Source: JAMXLO01 sp963749575
GTDB lineage: Bacteria; Pseudomonadota; Alphaproteobacteria; Acetobacterales; Acetobacteraceae
NCBI GenBank assembly: GCA_963749575.1
Contig: CAVVNM010000014.1
Location: 682,001-746,000, forward strand
Length of the DNA: 64,000 nucleotides
Direction of reading: 5' to 3'
Shown: piece after piece, positions 45,907 to 54,023 of the stretch
How positions within the stretch are numbered: position 1 is the stretch's first letter
How the letters are laid out: each line of letters opens with the position of its first letter
Translations under genes and position numbers: made by a program
The notes under the pieces: model-generated
Database searches by the model: none
What the model saw: the letters and a program-made list of their open reading frames with translations, nothing else
What the model was told of the DNA's origin: nothing

Positions 45907-48135
45907 TCACCAGTCGGCCGGCCGCACCACGTCTTTGGGCTTACCGGCTACCTCCCACGCCTCTCGGCCGCCGCGGTACCAATAGACGTTGGTATAGCCA
46001 GCGTGGCGCAAGCGAAGCGCGAGGTTGTAAGCATCGAAGCGCGCGACGTTGAAGCTCATCGCAACGATCGGCTTCGCTAAGTCGCCCCCCGTCAACGCGA
46101 GCAACTTTTGCTCAAGTCGCTTCTGCACCGCGTCCGTAAAGGTACCGTGGGTCGTGCCACCGAAATCGATGCCAACCGCTCCGGGGACCGAGCGGGGCCA
46201 GGAAGAGTCCAGCGTGTCAATCACCAGGGGCGGCTGCTGGATCTTCAGCATCGAAGCGAGTTGCTCGGTGTTCACGGTCGTCACTCCAGGTGCAGTTGTC
46301 GGTGTCTTACCTTCAAAGTCTTCGTGGAAGACGTTGTCAGGGGGCACGCCGAAATCCGCGTCCGGGTCAAGGTGGTCGCGACTCCCCGCCGCCTTCAATG
46401 CATCCTGAATGCTGCGGGACCGCTCGAGGTCGAGCCATGAATCCGGATCATTCGGGCTGCGGTCGCGCCAGGTATCGAATGGGAAACGATTGTTCAACTC
46501 CGTGGCCAGGCGTTTCGCCGTCTCGACGTCACCGGTACGGAAGTAAGCGACTACCCGCTGGCTAAGCAGGAGCCTCTCGCGGCCCGGCGGAAGTGAACCC
46601 TCCGCGACCATCGCGCGATCGGCCCATTCCAGTCCTTCTCGATCATGACCATCTGTTATGAGGCAATAGGCCATGTTCCAATACAATGTCTTGGTGATGG
46701 CACTGCGGGGATTGAGCCGGATGTTTCTTGCGAAGTACTCGGCGCACTCGTCGTATCTACCCTCCTCCCGAGCGAGGACCCCAAGATGGAAGTAACCCTC
46801 AGCATTGCTTGGGTAAAGGTCGATCAGTCGCTGCGAAACCGCCTTCTGCTCTGGTCGTATCCGTCGGTGATCCGGTGCATGGCCCCGGTATTCCACCACC
46901 GCCGCCTCAGACGCCAGAACCGCCTCGGAGTTCGGGGCGAGCATCTTGGCACGCCCGAGATATTGCTCCGCCTCATCCATTCCGACGTCAGGCGGTAGGT
47001 CCCCGAGATATTGCTCTTCCAGAAGTGCCCACACCGCTCCGACCAGAGCCAAGACCGCGTTTGGGTCACGCGAGAGCGCCTGCTGAAACAGCCCGGCGGC
47101 CTGAGCCGTCGTGTCCTTTGTGAGCGGCAGCAACATTACTGCACGCGCCCGCAAGATGAAGTCGAACGCATCCGGATTGGCCCGATGCTCCTGTAGGCTC
47201 CGTGCCGCCTCGATGTCCGCAAGGCTGACGTTGAGTGCGGCGCGCATGCGGACGACGATCTGCTCCTGGCCGGACGCAAGGTCGGCGAATTTCTGGTCGA
47301 AGGCGTCGGACCAGAGCTGCGCGCCGGTCTCCGTCGAGCTGAGCTCCGCATTCACCCGCAACGTCGACCCGAACCGTCGCAGGCTTCCTCGGACGACGTA
47401 GCGGACACCAAGGTCACGCCCGATGCTTCGGATGTCTTCCGCCTTGCCACGATACGAATACGCGGTGGCCCGCGAGATGACGAAGGTGCCCGGAATGTGC
47501 GACAGCGCCGTGGTCAGTTCATCGGTGACGCCCGCGACGAGATAGTCGTCGTCGGGCTCCCCGCCGAGATTGTCGAACGGCAACACGACGATCGACAGGC
47601 GCTGTGGAGCGGGTGCGGTAGCGAACAAGCCAGAGCCCCAGCCTAGCGCGATCACCGTCGCAGCGATCGCAATTCCAGCCAATACCACTGCCAGCCAGTG
47701 CCACCGCGGCGGCCACGGACGTGACGGCGTCCCGGGTAGCGCGGCCGCATCGGCGGGCGCTTGCACCGGGAGGGCGGACTGCAACTCCTCCAACTGTGTT
47801 ACGGGCAAGACAAACCGGTAGCCCTTCCCAGACATGGTCTGGATACAGCTTCCCCCCTCCGACCCGGCACCGAGAACGCGACGTAGCGTCGAGATCTGGA
47901 CGGTGAGGTTGTTCTCCTCGACCACCGTACCGGGCCAAGCGGCACGCATGATCTCGTCCTTCGTCACCAAGTCACCTGCCCGTTCGGTCAGCACCCCAAG
48001 CACCGCCAGCGCGCGAGACCCGATGCTGACAGGCTGGTAGCGACCGCCTTCGGTGCATAGGAACAGAAGCCTGCTGCGGCGGTCAAATCGGAACGCCCCA
48101 AAGAACAAGATCTCCGGCGAACTGACTGCGTCCAT
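45907..48135 (-). CDS. Winged-helix/TPR regulator with C-terminal rhodanese domain
   Basis: 742 residues from ATG 48135. Residues 10-111 are an OmpR/CadC-type winged helix (LVTKDEIMRAAWPGTVVEEN, then LTVQISTLRRVLGA, and GKGYRFV). A membrane segment lies at about 147-169. Residues 180-310 resemble the TolB-N/adenylate-cyclase-associated domain (IVVLPFDNLGGEPDDDYLVA, RDLGVRYVVRGSLRR). TPR-like helices run to about 560. The last 110 residues are rhodanese-like (LVIDTLDSSWPRSVPGA, GYTNVYWYRGGREAWEVAGK), but the active-site loop reads AMSFNVARF without the catalytic cysteine. It is probably a membrane-anchored one-component transcription regulator whose rhodanese part senses or binds something. 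It is divergent from a PEP-CTERM gene. Confidence 0.85.
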   Translation of the reverse strand: MDAVSSPEILFFGAFRFDRRSRLLFLCTEGGRYQPVSIGSRALAVLGVLTERAGDLVTKDEIMRAAWPGTVVEENNLTVQISTLRRVLGAGSEGGSCIQTMSGKGYRFVLPVTQLEELQSALPVQAPADAAALPGTPSRPWPPRWHWLAVVLAGIAIAATVIALGWGSGLFATAPAPQRLSIVVLPFDNLGGEPDDDYLVAGVTDELTTALSHIPGTFVISRATAYSYRGKAEDIRSIGRDLGVRYVVRGSLRRFGSTLRVNAELSSTETGAQLWSDAFDQKFADLASGQEQIVVRMRAALNVSLADIEAARSLQEHRANPDAFDFILRARAVMLLPLTKDTTAQAAGLFQQALSRDPNAVLALVGAVWALLEEQYLGDLPPDVGMDEAEQYLGRAKMLAPNSEAVLASEAAVVEYRGHAPDHRRIRPEQKAVSQRLIDLYPSNAEGYFHLGVLAREEGRYDECAEYFARNIRLNPRSAITKTLYWNMAYCLITDGHDREGLEWADRAMVAEGSLPPGRERLLLSQRVVAYFRTGDVETAKRLATELNNRFPFDTWRDRSPNDPDSWLDLERSRSIQDALKAAGSRDHLDPDADFGVPPDNVFHEDFEGKTPTTAPGVTTVNTEQLASMLKIQQPPLVIDTLDSSWPRSVPGAVGIDFGGTTHGTFTDAVQKRLEQKLLALTGGDLAKPIVAMSFNVARFDAYNLALRLRHAGYTNVYWYRGGREAWEVAGKPKDVVRPADW

Positions 48136-48254
48136 GACCGCGGCTCCCCCCGGCGCCTGCCGTCCCAACGATAGTGTAATGCTTCTGCCGCGGCTGTGTA
48201 GTGGCCACCCTATGGCCAGTGGCACTCACTGAGAACACTATATTTAACAAAATC

Positions 48255-48272
48255 TTGGGAAGAATTGGGAAG
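48255..48272. promoter_or_regulatory. Tandem 8-bp repeat, candidate binding site for the winged-helix regulator
   Basis: TTGGGAAGaaTTGGGAAG: two identical 8-base half-sites with 10 bases start to start, i.e. one helical turn, the arrangement used by OmpR/PhoB-type winged-helix proteins. It sits in the 228-base AT-richer gap between the regulator and the PEP-CTERM gene. A second pair, TGCCTCAT at 48273 and 48301, is nearby. Confidence 0.5.
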
Positions 48273-48363
48273 TGCCTCATAGCGCAATTTATCGGCGGTA
48301 TGCCTCATCGGGCGGATTGTGCGGTCTCGCAAATCGACCGCGCGCAAAGGGGGGAAGCATGTC

Positions 48364-49240
48364 ATGAATAAGCAGGGAAACCGGTCAGACGCACCACGCA
48401 TCTGCTACATCACGCTCGGGATGATCATCGCCGGAGGCGGGCTTTCGGCCCCCGGCGGTGGCCGATACAGTTTTCACATGGGACCCGGGGGCTGCAGTCC
48501 CATCGCTAGGCGGTGCGTTCACGGCGGACGCGATTGACGCGACGCACTACCTCTACGACATAGCCCCGACAGCGATTACCCCTACCGACATCTACACTGT
48601 CCATTTTCTCGAACCGATAACGGGCTTTACGCTCAACGGCGCTCCGGTCGCCACGCCCGGCCTCAACGGGACGCCAGGTGCGGCAGGGTCTTACGGCCTG
48701 TAAGTGACGATGCAGAACCAGACAGAGAATGTTGGCCCGCCGGACAACTATCACTACCTGAGGGGGCAGGTGGCGCTGATGTTGGATCCCGGTAACAACG
48801 ATGGAGCGGCAAGTTCGACCCAGTCCGGCGTCGGGTTTTCCAACACCGGCCCCACCGGCACGGCAGATGACATCACGCTTGCCACCGGCTCGCTGGTCTC
48901 AGGGACGTTTACCTTTGGCGCCCCAAACTCCGGAATCCGCAGCATCGGCGACTTCGTGCAGACCTTCCAGCCAGCGGCTGGCGAAGGAGGGTTCTTCGTG
49001 AGCCCGGTCTCGCCGCACGACATGATCGAACTGATCGATACAACATATGCGACGACGCCACCGGAGATCATAATGGTTCAGGACCCGAGCGACCCCACCC
49101 TTACGATCAGTATGCTGAATGGCGGGTCCACGGTCGTTGACTTTACCGTGCCAGAGCCAGCTTCGATCCTGCTGCTCGGCAGCGGTCTCATGGGGCTCGC
49201 TGCCCTGCGCCACCGGGCGAGGAACTGTCGACCGCGTTAG
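48364..49240 (+). pseudogene. PEP-CTERM exported protein with frameshift and in-frame stop
   Basis: The signal-peptide part starts at ATG 48364 (MNKQGNRSDAPRICYITLGM, then IIAGGGLSAP). After one extra C in the run at 48449-48453 the frame continues with VADTVFTWDPGAAVPSLGGA. A TAA at 48701-48703 interrupts the same frame, which then runs on with NYHYLRGQVALMLDPG to the C-terminus. The end is VPEPASILLLGSGLMGLAAL followed by RHRAR, a clear PEP-CTERM sorting signal (VPEP, hydrophobic helix, basic tail) processed by exosortase. No exosortase gene is in the window. The middle has no recognised domain. The frameshift may be a sequencing error, but the TAA is a separate lesion. Confidence 0.75.
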
Positions 49241-49285
49241 GTACATCCTGAAGAGTTTCGGGCGCCGGAGGCGTACGAAAGTCGC

Positions 49286-49301
49286 GGATGAACGAACCCG
49301 C
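49286..49301 (-). repeat. Inverted copy of the 16-bp repeat end
   Basis: GGATGAACGAACCCGC is the exact reverse complement of GCGGGTTCGTTCATCC, found at the ends of both 86-bp repeats (45802-45817 and 49508-49523). With copy B it forms an inverted pair spanning 49286-49523. No gene is seen between the PEP-CTERM gene and 49546. Confidence 0.7.
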
Positions 49302-49439
49302 GGCAAACGGGCACTGGTCTATGGGGAATGTGATTTTTGGCCTATGCGGAGAACGGTTCGACCGTCTCCGTTGCATGTGTGGCGAGTAGCTTCGTTGCGG
49401 TGTTGGTGCACGGCGCGGTGGTTTCCCGCCCGCACCGCT

Positions 49440-49525
49440 CCGCGCTCAATCGAGACCAGTCAACCGGGCCTCTACCCGTACCTCCGCATCTGCACCTGTC
49501 TCGCGAAGCGGGTTCGTTCATCCAC
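49440..49525 (+). repeat. 86-bp direct repeat, copy B
   Basis: Same orientation as copy A (45734-45819), 81 of 86 bases identical. Between the two copies lie the rhodanese-fused regulator and the PEP-CTERM gene, making a 3.6-kb unit bounded by direct repeats. Confidence 0.85.
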
Positions 49526-49546
49526 CAAACTCAGACGATGCAGATA

Positions 49547-50044
49547 TCAAACATTTCGCACCGAGCTCCGTCGGTTGGCAACGAGCAAGAGAGCGATAGC
49601 GAGCAAAGGGCATATGACGTCCATATAGAACGGAACACCCGCGTTGCCCGGCGCGAAGTTTCCCGCAGTCATCATCTGCTTGACGTGCCCAACGGCGTCG
49701 CCGAGCAGGAAGACGGAGGCGGCAGTGACTGCCGCCGCCTTGAAGCTCAGATCACCCCAAAAAGAGCTGCAGGCGGTCACACCGATGGCCAGGTCGGCCA
49801 TGCCGACCTCGAACTGAAACGGGCTCACTTCCCAGCCAATGAGCGCCGCAGCCGTGCTCGGAAGGAAGATGTGAAAAGCCCCGGCCCACAGCCCCGTGAC
49901 CCCAATGGGGAGCAGCAGTATCCACGCAAGGAACCGCTCGGCGGCAGACCCGTGGCCACGTCGCGCCGCCGCTGTCACGAGCGCGACGAAAAATAGCAGG
50001 GCAGGAAGGTTGTGCAAGACGAAGCCGATGGCGTAGGCGATCAT
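49547..50044 (-). CDS. DUF6790 family membrane protein
   Basis: 165 residues with about four or five hydrophobic segments (MIAYAIGFVLHNLPALLFF at the start, FLAWILLLPIGVTGLWAGAF in the middle). Conserved polar residues lie in FQFEVGMADLAIG and LLGDAVGHVKQM. The family's function is unknown. ATG 50044 is chosen because it opens the first helix; a longer frame begins 12 codons upstream. It lies just outside repeat B. Confidence 0.75.
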   Translation of the reverse strand: MIAYAIGFVLHNLPALLFFVALVTAAARRGHGSAAERFLAWILLLPIGVTGLWAGAFHIFLPSTAAALIGWEVSPFQFEVGMADLAIGVTACSSFWGDLSFKAAAVTAASVFLLGDAVGHVKQMMTAGNFAPGNAGVPFYMDVICPLLAIALLLVANRRSSVRNV

Positions 50045-50053
50045 AGCCGGCAG

Positions 50054-50281
50054 CCTATCATGCAAATCTTTGGGAAACATCTGCGGCGTCGAGAATCACG
50101 GCTGCACGCCGACGTGCGCGGCCTCGTCAAAAGCTGTGCAACGCTGCCGTTACGCGAAATTGCCCGCAGCTACGCCGTGAGCCATCCGACAATTTCCGAT
50201 TGCAGGCGCACCGCCCAAGGTACCGTGTACCGCGCGTTACTGCTTGATCAGGTCACGCTGCCGCGCGAGGCAACGGGATGA
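50054..50281 (+). pseudogene. Possible remnant of a recombinase helix-turn-helix end
   Basis: A short frame contains TLPLREIARSYAVSHPTIS (about 50145-50198), matching the C-terminal helix-turn-helix of resolvase-type serine recombinases (LREIARSYNVSHSTISRL). No catalytic domain is present. The stretch from 50282 to about 50630 shows no supported gene. Confidence 0.35.
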
Positions 50282-50632
50282 TCCCCGACGATAGTCCGAC
50301 ATGACATATTGAACAGCGCTTTGGCTTGGTGGCGCGATGAACGCCGAACATTCTGAGTGAGCTCCCCAGTCGCGCAACGCCGCGAACCGGGTTGGTCCAA
50401 TGGATGTTACGCTGACACTGACCCGTCCTCGCTTTATCCGGAGCACGACACCGCTGGCAGACAGATCCGGGAGGCGCGCAACTCAGTTCGCGCCGCAGCG
50501 GACACACCACGGTCATTTCGTAACGCCCAGGTGGGCCATGCCCTCGCCGCCGGCGCGCTGAACCAGGTCTTCGTTACACCGACTGCGAGGCTTCTCTGGG
50601 GTTCTGGGATCGGCTCCGAAGGAAAGATTTCC

Positions 50633-50669
50633 TTGACAGCGCCCGATTCTTTGTGTTCTTGTTCCGTTC
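50633..50669 (+). promoter_or_regulatory. LexA (SOS) box and promoter directly before the start codon
   Basis: TTGACA at 50633-50638 is a perfect -35 hexamer. GTTC-N7-GTTC at 50655-50669 (GTTCTTGTTCCGTTC) is the alphaproteobacterial LexA operator, covering the -10 position, and ATG 50670 follows directly. There is no room for a ribosome site, so a leaderless transcript is expected. Confidence 0.7.
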
Positions 50670-51388
50670 ATGTCGGCCGAAGCCCAAGCCCCCGCCCCGA
50701 CCACGACCCCCGATCCGCAGCGGGACGCCGCGGCCATCCCCGGCGCCCTCGGCCGCGTCCTCAGCGTCGTCCGCAGACTGATCGACTACGGCAGGCAGCT
50801 CGCCGCCACGGCCCGCCAGCGCGCCGCCACCCCGGGCTTCGCCGTCTTCGCCAAGCCGTTCGGCACCGCCGATCTCGCGGTCATCCTCGCCCGCATCGCC
50901 AACGGCCTGCGCCGCGCTGCGGCACTGGACGCCACGCTGTGCCGGCGCGCCGCCCGCGGCCAGAACGTCACGCCATCGCCCGTCCGCGCGCGCCCCGCAT
51001 CCGGGCCGCGCCCGGCACGCCAGGTCGCGCCGCCCGACGCCCCGCCTGCCCCCGGCCGCCCCGGCCCACCGCCCACGCCGAGGACCCGCGTCTCGCGCGC
51101 CTCCCCACCGAGCAGGAAATCGCCGCCGCGGTGCGTCGCCGGCCGGTCGGCGCCGTCATCGCCGATATCTGCCGCGATCTCGGCATCATGCCCGGCCAGC
51201 TCGACCGGGCGTTCTGGGACGAACTCAGCCACGCCATCATCGCCTACGGCGGCAGCCTCGCCGGCTTGCTCCGCGACCAGCGCAGGCGGGTGTTCGCCCG
51301 CGGCTCCGGCGACCACTCTGGCCGTGCGGGGCCCGGATCGCCCGCGCCGCCGTCGCGATCGCCCGCCCCCGCCACCGGTCCGCCCTGA
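50670..51388 (+). pseudogene. Uncharacterised SOS-box protein, one frame change
   Basis: Starting MSAEAQAPAPTTTPDPQRDA, a frame continues through LRRAAALDATLCRRAARGQ. It then moves to another frame that reads DPRLARLPTEQEIAAAVRRR, PVGAVIADICRDLGIMPG and FWDELSHAIIAYGGSLAGLL. The change fits two extra bases (or one missing) in the CGCGCGCGCC run near 50985. The joined protein has about 238 residues: a variable Ala/Pro/Arg-rich middle and a conserved C-terminal helical domain. I associate such proteins with Acetobacteraceae, without known function. A LexA box directly precedes the ATG, so it is probably DNA-damage-inducible. Confidence 0.7.
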
Positions 51389-51394
51389 AACAGC

Positions 51395-51493
51395 AACCGC
51401 AAAACACGCAGAACACGCAGATCAAGGATTGCCGCCGCGCCTGCCGGAGCGGGCCTGATTTCGCTTTGCGTTGTTTGCGTGTTTTGCGGTTCC
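51395..51493. repeat. Palindromic element of the AACCGCAAAACACGC type
   Basis: The left arm AACCGCAAAACACGCAGAA (51395-51413) pairs with the right arm, whose reverse complement reads AACCGCAAAACACGCAAAC; about 65 bases separate them. It lies between the SOS-box gene and typA. Confidence 0.7.
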
Positions 51494-51588
51494 CATGCCC
51501 GCGCCCCCCGGCCACGCCGATTCCCCCTCGCATCCGCGCGCCAACCCCACTATGTGTGCGCCGCACCATCCCGTCATTCCAGGCCCCC

Positions 51589-53415
51589 ATGCAGATCCGC
51601 AACGTCGCGATCATCGCTCATGTCGATCACGGCAAGACCACCCTGGTCGATAAGCTCCTGAGCCAGTCCGGCTCGTTCCGCGACCACCAGGTGGTGGCCG
51701 AGCGCGCGATGGACCGCAACGACCTGGAGCGCGAGCGCGGCATCACCATCCTGGCCAAGTGCACCTCGGTGGTCTGGCGCGGCACCCGCATCAACATCGT
51801 CGACACCCCAGGCCACGCCGATTTCGGCGGCGAGGTCGAGCGCATCCTGAACATGGTGGACGGCGCCATCGTGCTGGTGGACGCCGCCGAGGGCGTGCTG
51901 CCGCAGACCAAGTTCGTGGTCGGCAAGGCGCTGGCGCGCGGGCTGCACCCGATCGTGGTGGTCAACAAGGTGGACCGCGCCGACGCCCGCCCGGACGAGG
52001 TCCACATCGAGGTGTTCGATCTGTTCGCCGCGCTGGGTGCGTCGGATGCGCAGCTCGATTTCCCGATGCTGTACGCGTCGGGGCGCCAGGGCTGGGCGGA
52101 CGCGGCGCTGGACGGCCCGCGCAAGGACCTGTCCGCGCTGTTCGACCTGGTGGTGCGCCACGTGCCCGCTCCCACCGTCGCTCCCGACGCGCCGTTCGGC
52201 ATGGTCGCGACGATCATGGAATACGACCCGTATCTCGGCCGCGTGCTGACCGGACGGGTGGAGCAGGGCCGGGCGCGGATCAACATGCCGGTGAAGGTGC
52301 TGCACGCCGACGGCACCGCCGGCGAGACCGGCCGGATGACCAAGCTGCTGTCGTTCCGCGGCCTGGACCGCGTGCCGGTCGAGGAGGCGGAGGCCGGCGA
52401 CATCATCGCCGTCGCGGGCCTGGCCGAGGCCACCGTGCCGGACACCATCGGCGCGCCGGAACTGGCCGCGCCGCTGCCCGCCATCCCGGTCGATCCGCCG
52501 ACCCTGGCGATGACGTTCCGCATCAATGACGGCCCGCTCGCCGGGCGCGAGGGCAAGAAGGTCACCTCCCGGCAGATCCGCGAGCGGCTGTTCCGCGAGG
52601 CGGAGGGCAACGTCGCCATCAAGGTGACCGACAGCAACGAGACCGAGGCGTTCGAGGTGGCCGGCCGCGGCGAGCTGCAGCTGGGCGTGCTGATCGAGCA
52701 GATGCGCCGCGAAGGGTTCGAGCTCGCCATCGGTCGCCCGCGCGTGCTGACCCGCACCAACCCCGATACCGGCGCCCGCGAGGAGCCGATGGAGGAGGTG
52801 CTGGTCGATGTCGACGAACCCTATGCCGGCGTGGTGGTGGAGCAGTTGTCTCGCCGCAAGGGCGAGCTGCGCGACATGCGCCCCTCCGGCGGCGGCAAGC
52901 TGCGGCTGACCTTTGCCATCCCCAGCCGGGGTCTGATCGGCTACCACGGCGAATTCCTCACCGACACCCGCGGCACCGGGGTGATGAACCGGCTATTTGC
53001 CGGTTACGGGCCGTGGAAGGGCGCGATCGAGGGGCGGCGCAACGGCTCGCTGATCTCCACCGAGAACGGCGAGGCGGTGCACTACGCGCTGTTCTATATC
53101 CAGGAACGCGGCACGCTGTTCGTGAACCCCGGCGAGAAGGTCTATGTCGGCATGATCCTGGGCGAGAACGCGCGCGGCTCCGACCTGGAGGTAAATCCGA
53201 TCAAGGAGAAGAAACTCACCAACATCCGCGCCGCCGGCAAGGACGATGCGATGCTGTTGATCCCGCCGCGCCGGATGAGCCTGGAACAGGCGATCGCCTA
53301 TATCGAGGACGACGAACTGGTCGAGGTGACGCCGGGTGCGGTGCGGCTGCGCAAGCGGTTCCTCGATCCGCACCAGCGCAAACGCTTCGAGCGGCGCGCG
53401 GAGGCGGCGGCCTAG
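51589..53415 (+). CDS. typA: Ribosome-associated GTPase TypA/BipA
   Basis: 608 residues, full length. It is a translational GTPase assisting 50S assembly and stress adaptation. GTPase motifs are AHVDHGKTTLVDKLL (G1), RGITI (G2), DTPGHADFGGEVERILNMVD (G3) and VNKVDR (G4). The EF-G-like domain shows GRGELQLGVLIEQMRREG, and the TypA-specific C-terminal domain PPRRMSLEQAIAYIEDDELV. ATG 51589 begins the family's MQIRNVAIIAHVDHG. The gene converges on the GxxExxY gene with 4 bases between. Confidence 0.97.
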   Translation: MQIRNVAIIAHVDHGKTTLVDKLLSQSGSFRDHQVVAERAMDRNDLERERGITILAKCTSVVWRGTRINIVDTPGHADFGGEVERILNMVDGAIVLVDAAEGVLPQTKFVVGKALARGLHPIVVVNKVDRADARPDEVHIEVFDLFAALGASDAQLDFPMLYASGRQGWADAALDGPRKDLSALFDLVVRHVPAPTVAPDAPFGMVATIMEYDPYLGRVLTGRVEQGRARINMPVKVLHADGTAGETGRMTKLLSFRGLDRVPVEEAEAGDIIAVAGLAEATVPDTIGAPELAAPLPAIPVDPPTLAMTFRINDGPLAGREGKKVTSRQIRERLFREAEGNVAIKVTDSNETEAFEVAGRGELQLGVLIEQMRREGFELAIGRPRVLTRTNPDTGAREEPMEEVLVDVDEPYAGVVVEQLSRRKGELRDMRPSGGGKLRLTFAIPSRGLIGYHGEFLTDTRGTGVMNRLFAGYGPWKGAIEGRRNGSLISTENGEAVHYALFYIQERGTLFVNPGEKVYVGMILGENARGSDLEVNPIKEKKLTNIRAAGKDDAMLLIPPRRMSLEQAIAYIEDDELVEVTPGAVRLRKRFLDPHQRKRFERRAEAAA

Positions 53416-53419
53416 CCGG

Positions 53420-53791
53420 TCATGGGATAAAGCGACGCAGGCCGTCTTTGAGCATGACGCTGTTGAAGTTCATCAGCAGACCGATCCTGCAGCCGCTCAA
53501 TCGCAGATACGTCAACGTCTGCGCCTCGTGCACCGGCAGCAGGCGCTCTACCGACTTCAGCTCCAGGATCACGGACTGCTCGACGATGACGTCTGCGTAA
53601 TAGGCGCAGTTCAGCCGCACATCCTCATAGATGATCGGGAGAGGCACCTGGCGCCTGAAGGGCAGGCCACCATGCGCAAGCTCCCAGCAGAGGCATTCTT
53701 CGTAAACCGATTCCAGCAGGCCAGGGCCGAGTTTTCTGTGCACCTTGATGGCCAGGCCGATGATGCGGTTCGTGGGGTCGACGCTCTCCAT
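53420..53791 (-). CDS. GxxExxY family protein
   Basis: 123 residues. The signature GLLESVYEECL (G-x-x-E-x-x-Y) lies at about residues 23-33, followed by PLPIIYEDVRLNCAYYADVI and ILELKSVERLLPVHEAQTL, a PD-(D/E)xK-like arrangement (D...ELK). The family is numerous and scattered in many genomes, with unproven function. Here it is between two palindromic elements of ACGCAAAG type, directly downstream of typA. Confidence 0.9.
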   Translation of the reverse strand: MESVDPTNRIIGLAIKVHRKLGPGLLESVYEECLCWELAHGGLPFRRQVPLPIIYEDVRLNCAYYADVIVEQSVILELKSVERLLPVHEAQTLTYLRLSGCRIGLLMNFNSVMLKDGLRRFIP

Positions 53792-53834
53792 ACCGAGACT
53801 TCTATCGGCACTGTTCGTTGCTGCTCGGTTAACG

Positions 53835-53983
53835 ATTCAACGCAAAGCCCGCCAAGGACGCAAAGATCACAAAGCAAAATTGGTGCGCTTCGCGCATCGT
53901 GACCGCGGGCGGCGGAATCGGCCGAAGGCCGAACAATTCTAACTTGGCGAGCTTTGTGTTCTTCGCGACCTTTGCGTTGAATT
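53835..53983. repeat. Palindromic element of the ATTCAACGCAAAG type
   Basis: The left arm GATTCAACGCAAAGCCCGCC and onwards (53834-53880) matches the reverse complement of the right arm (53935-53983: ATTCAACGCAAAGGTCGCG and onwards), both carrying repeats of CGCNAAG and CAAAG. A loop of about 55 bases is G+C-rich. It lies between the GxxExxY and vWA genes. Confidence 0.7.
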
Positions 53984-54023
53984 CGTCTGCCGGAGCCGGC
54001 ACCGGTACCGCCCGGTTGGCGCA

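Noticed and set aside
50253..50516. Minus-strand frame of 87 codons before the SOS-box gene
   Set aside because: It has no recognised domain and no convincing ribosome site; it may be part of a decayed repeat, but this cannot be supported.
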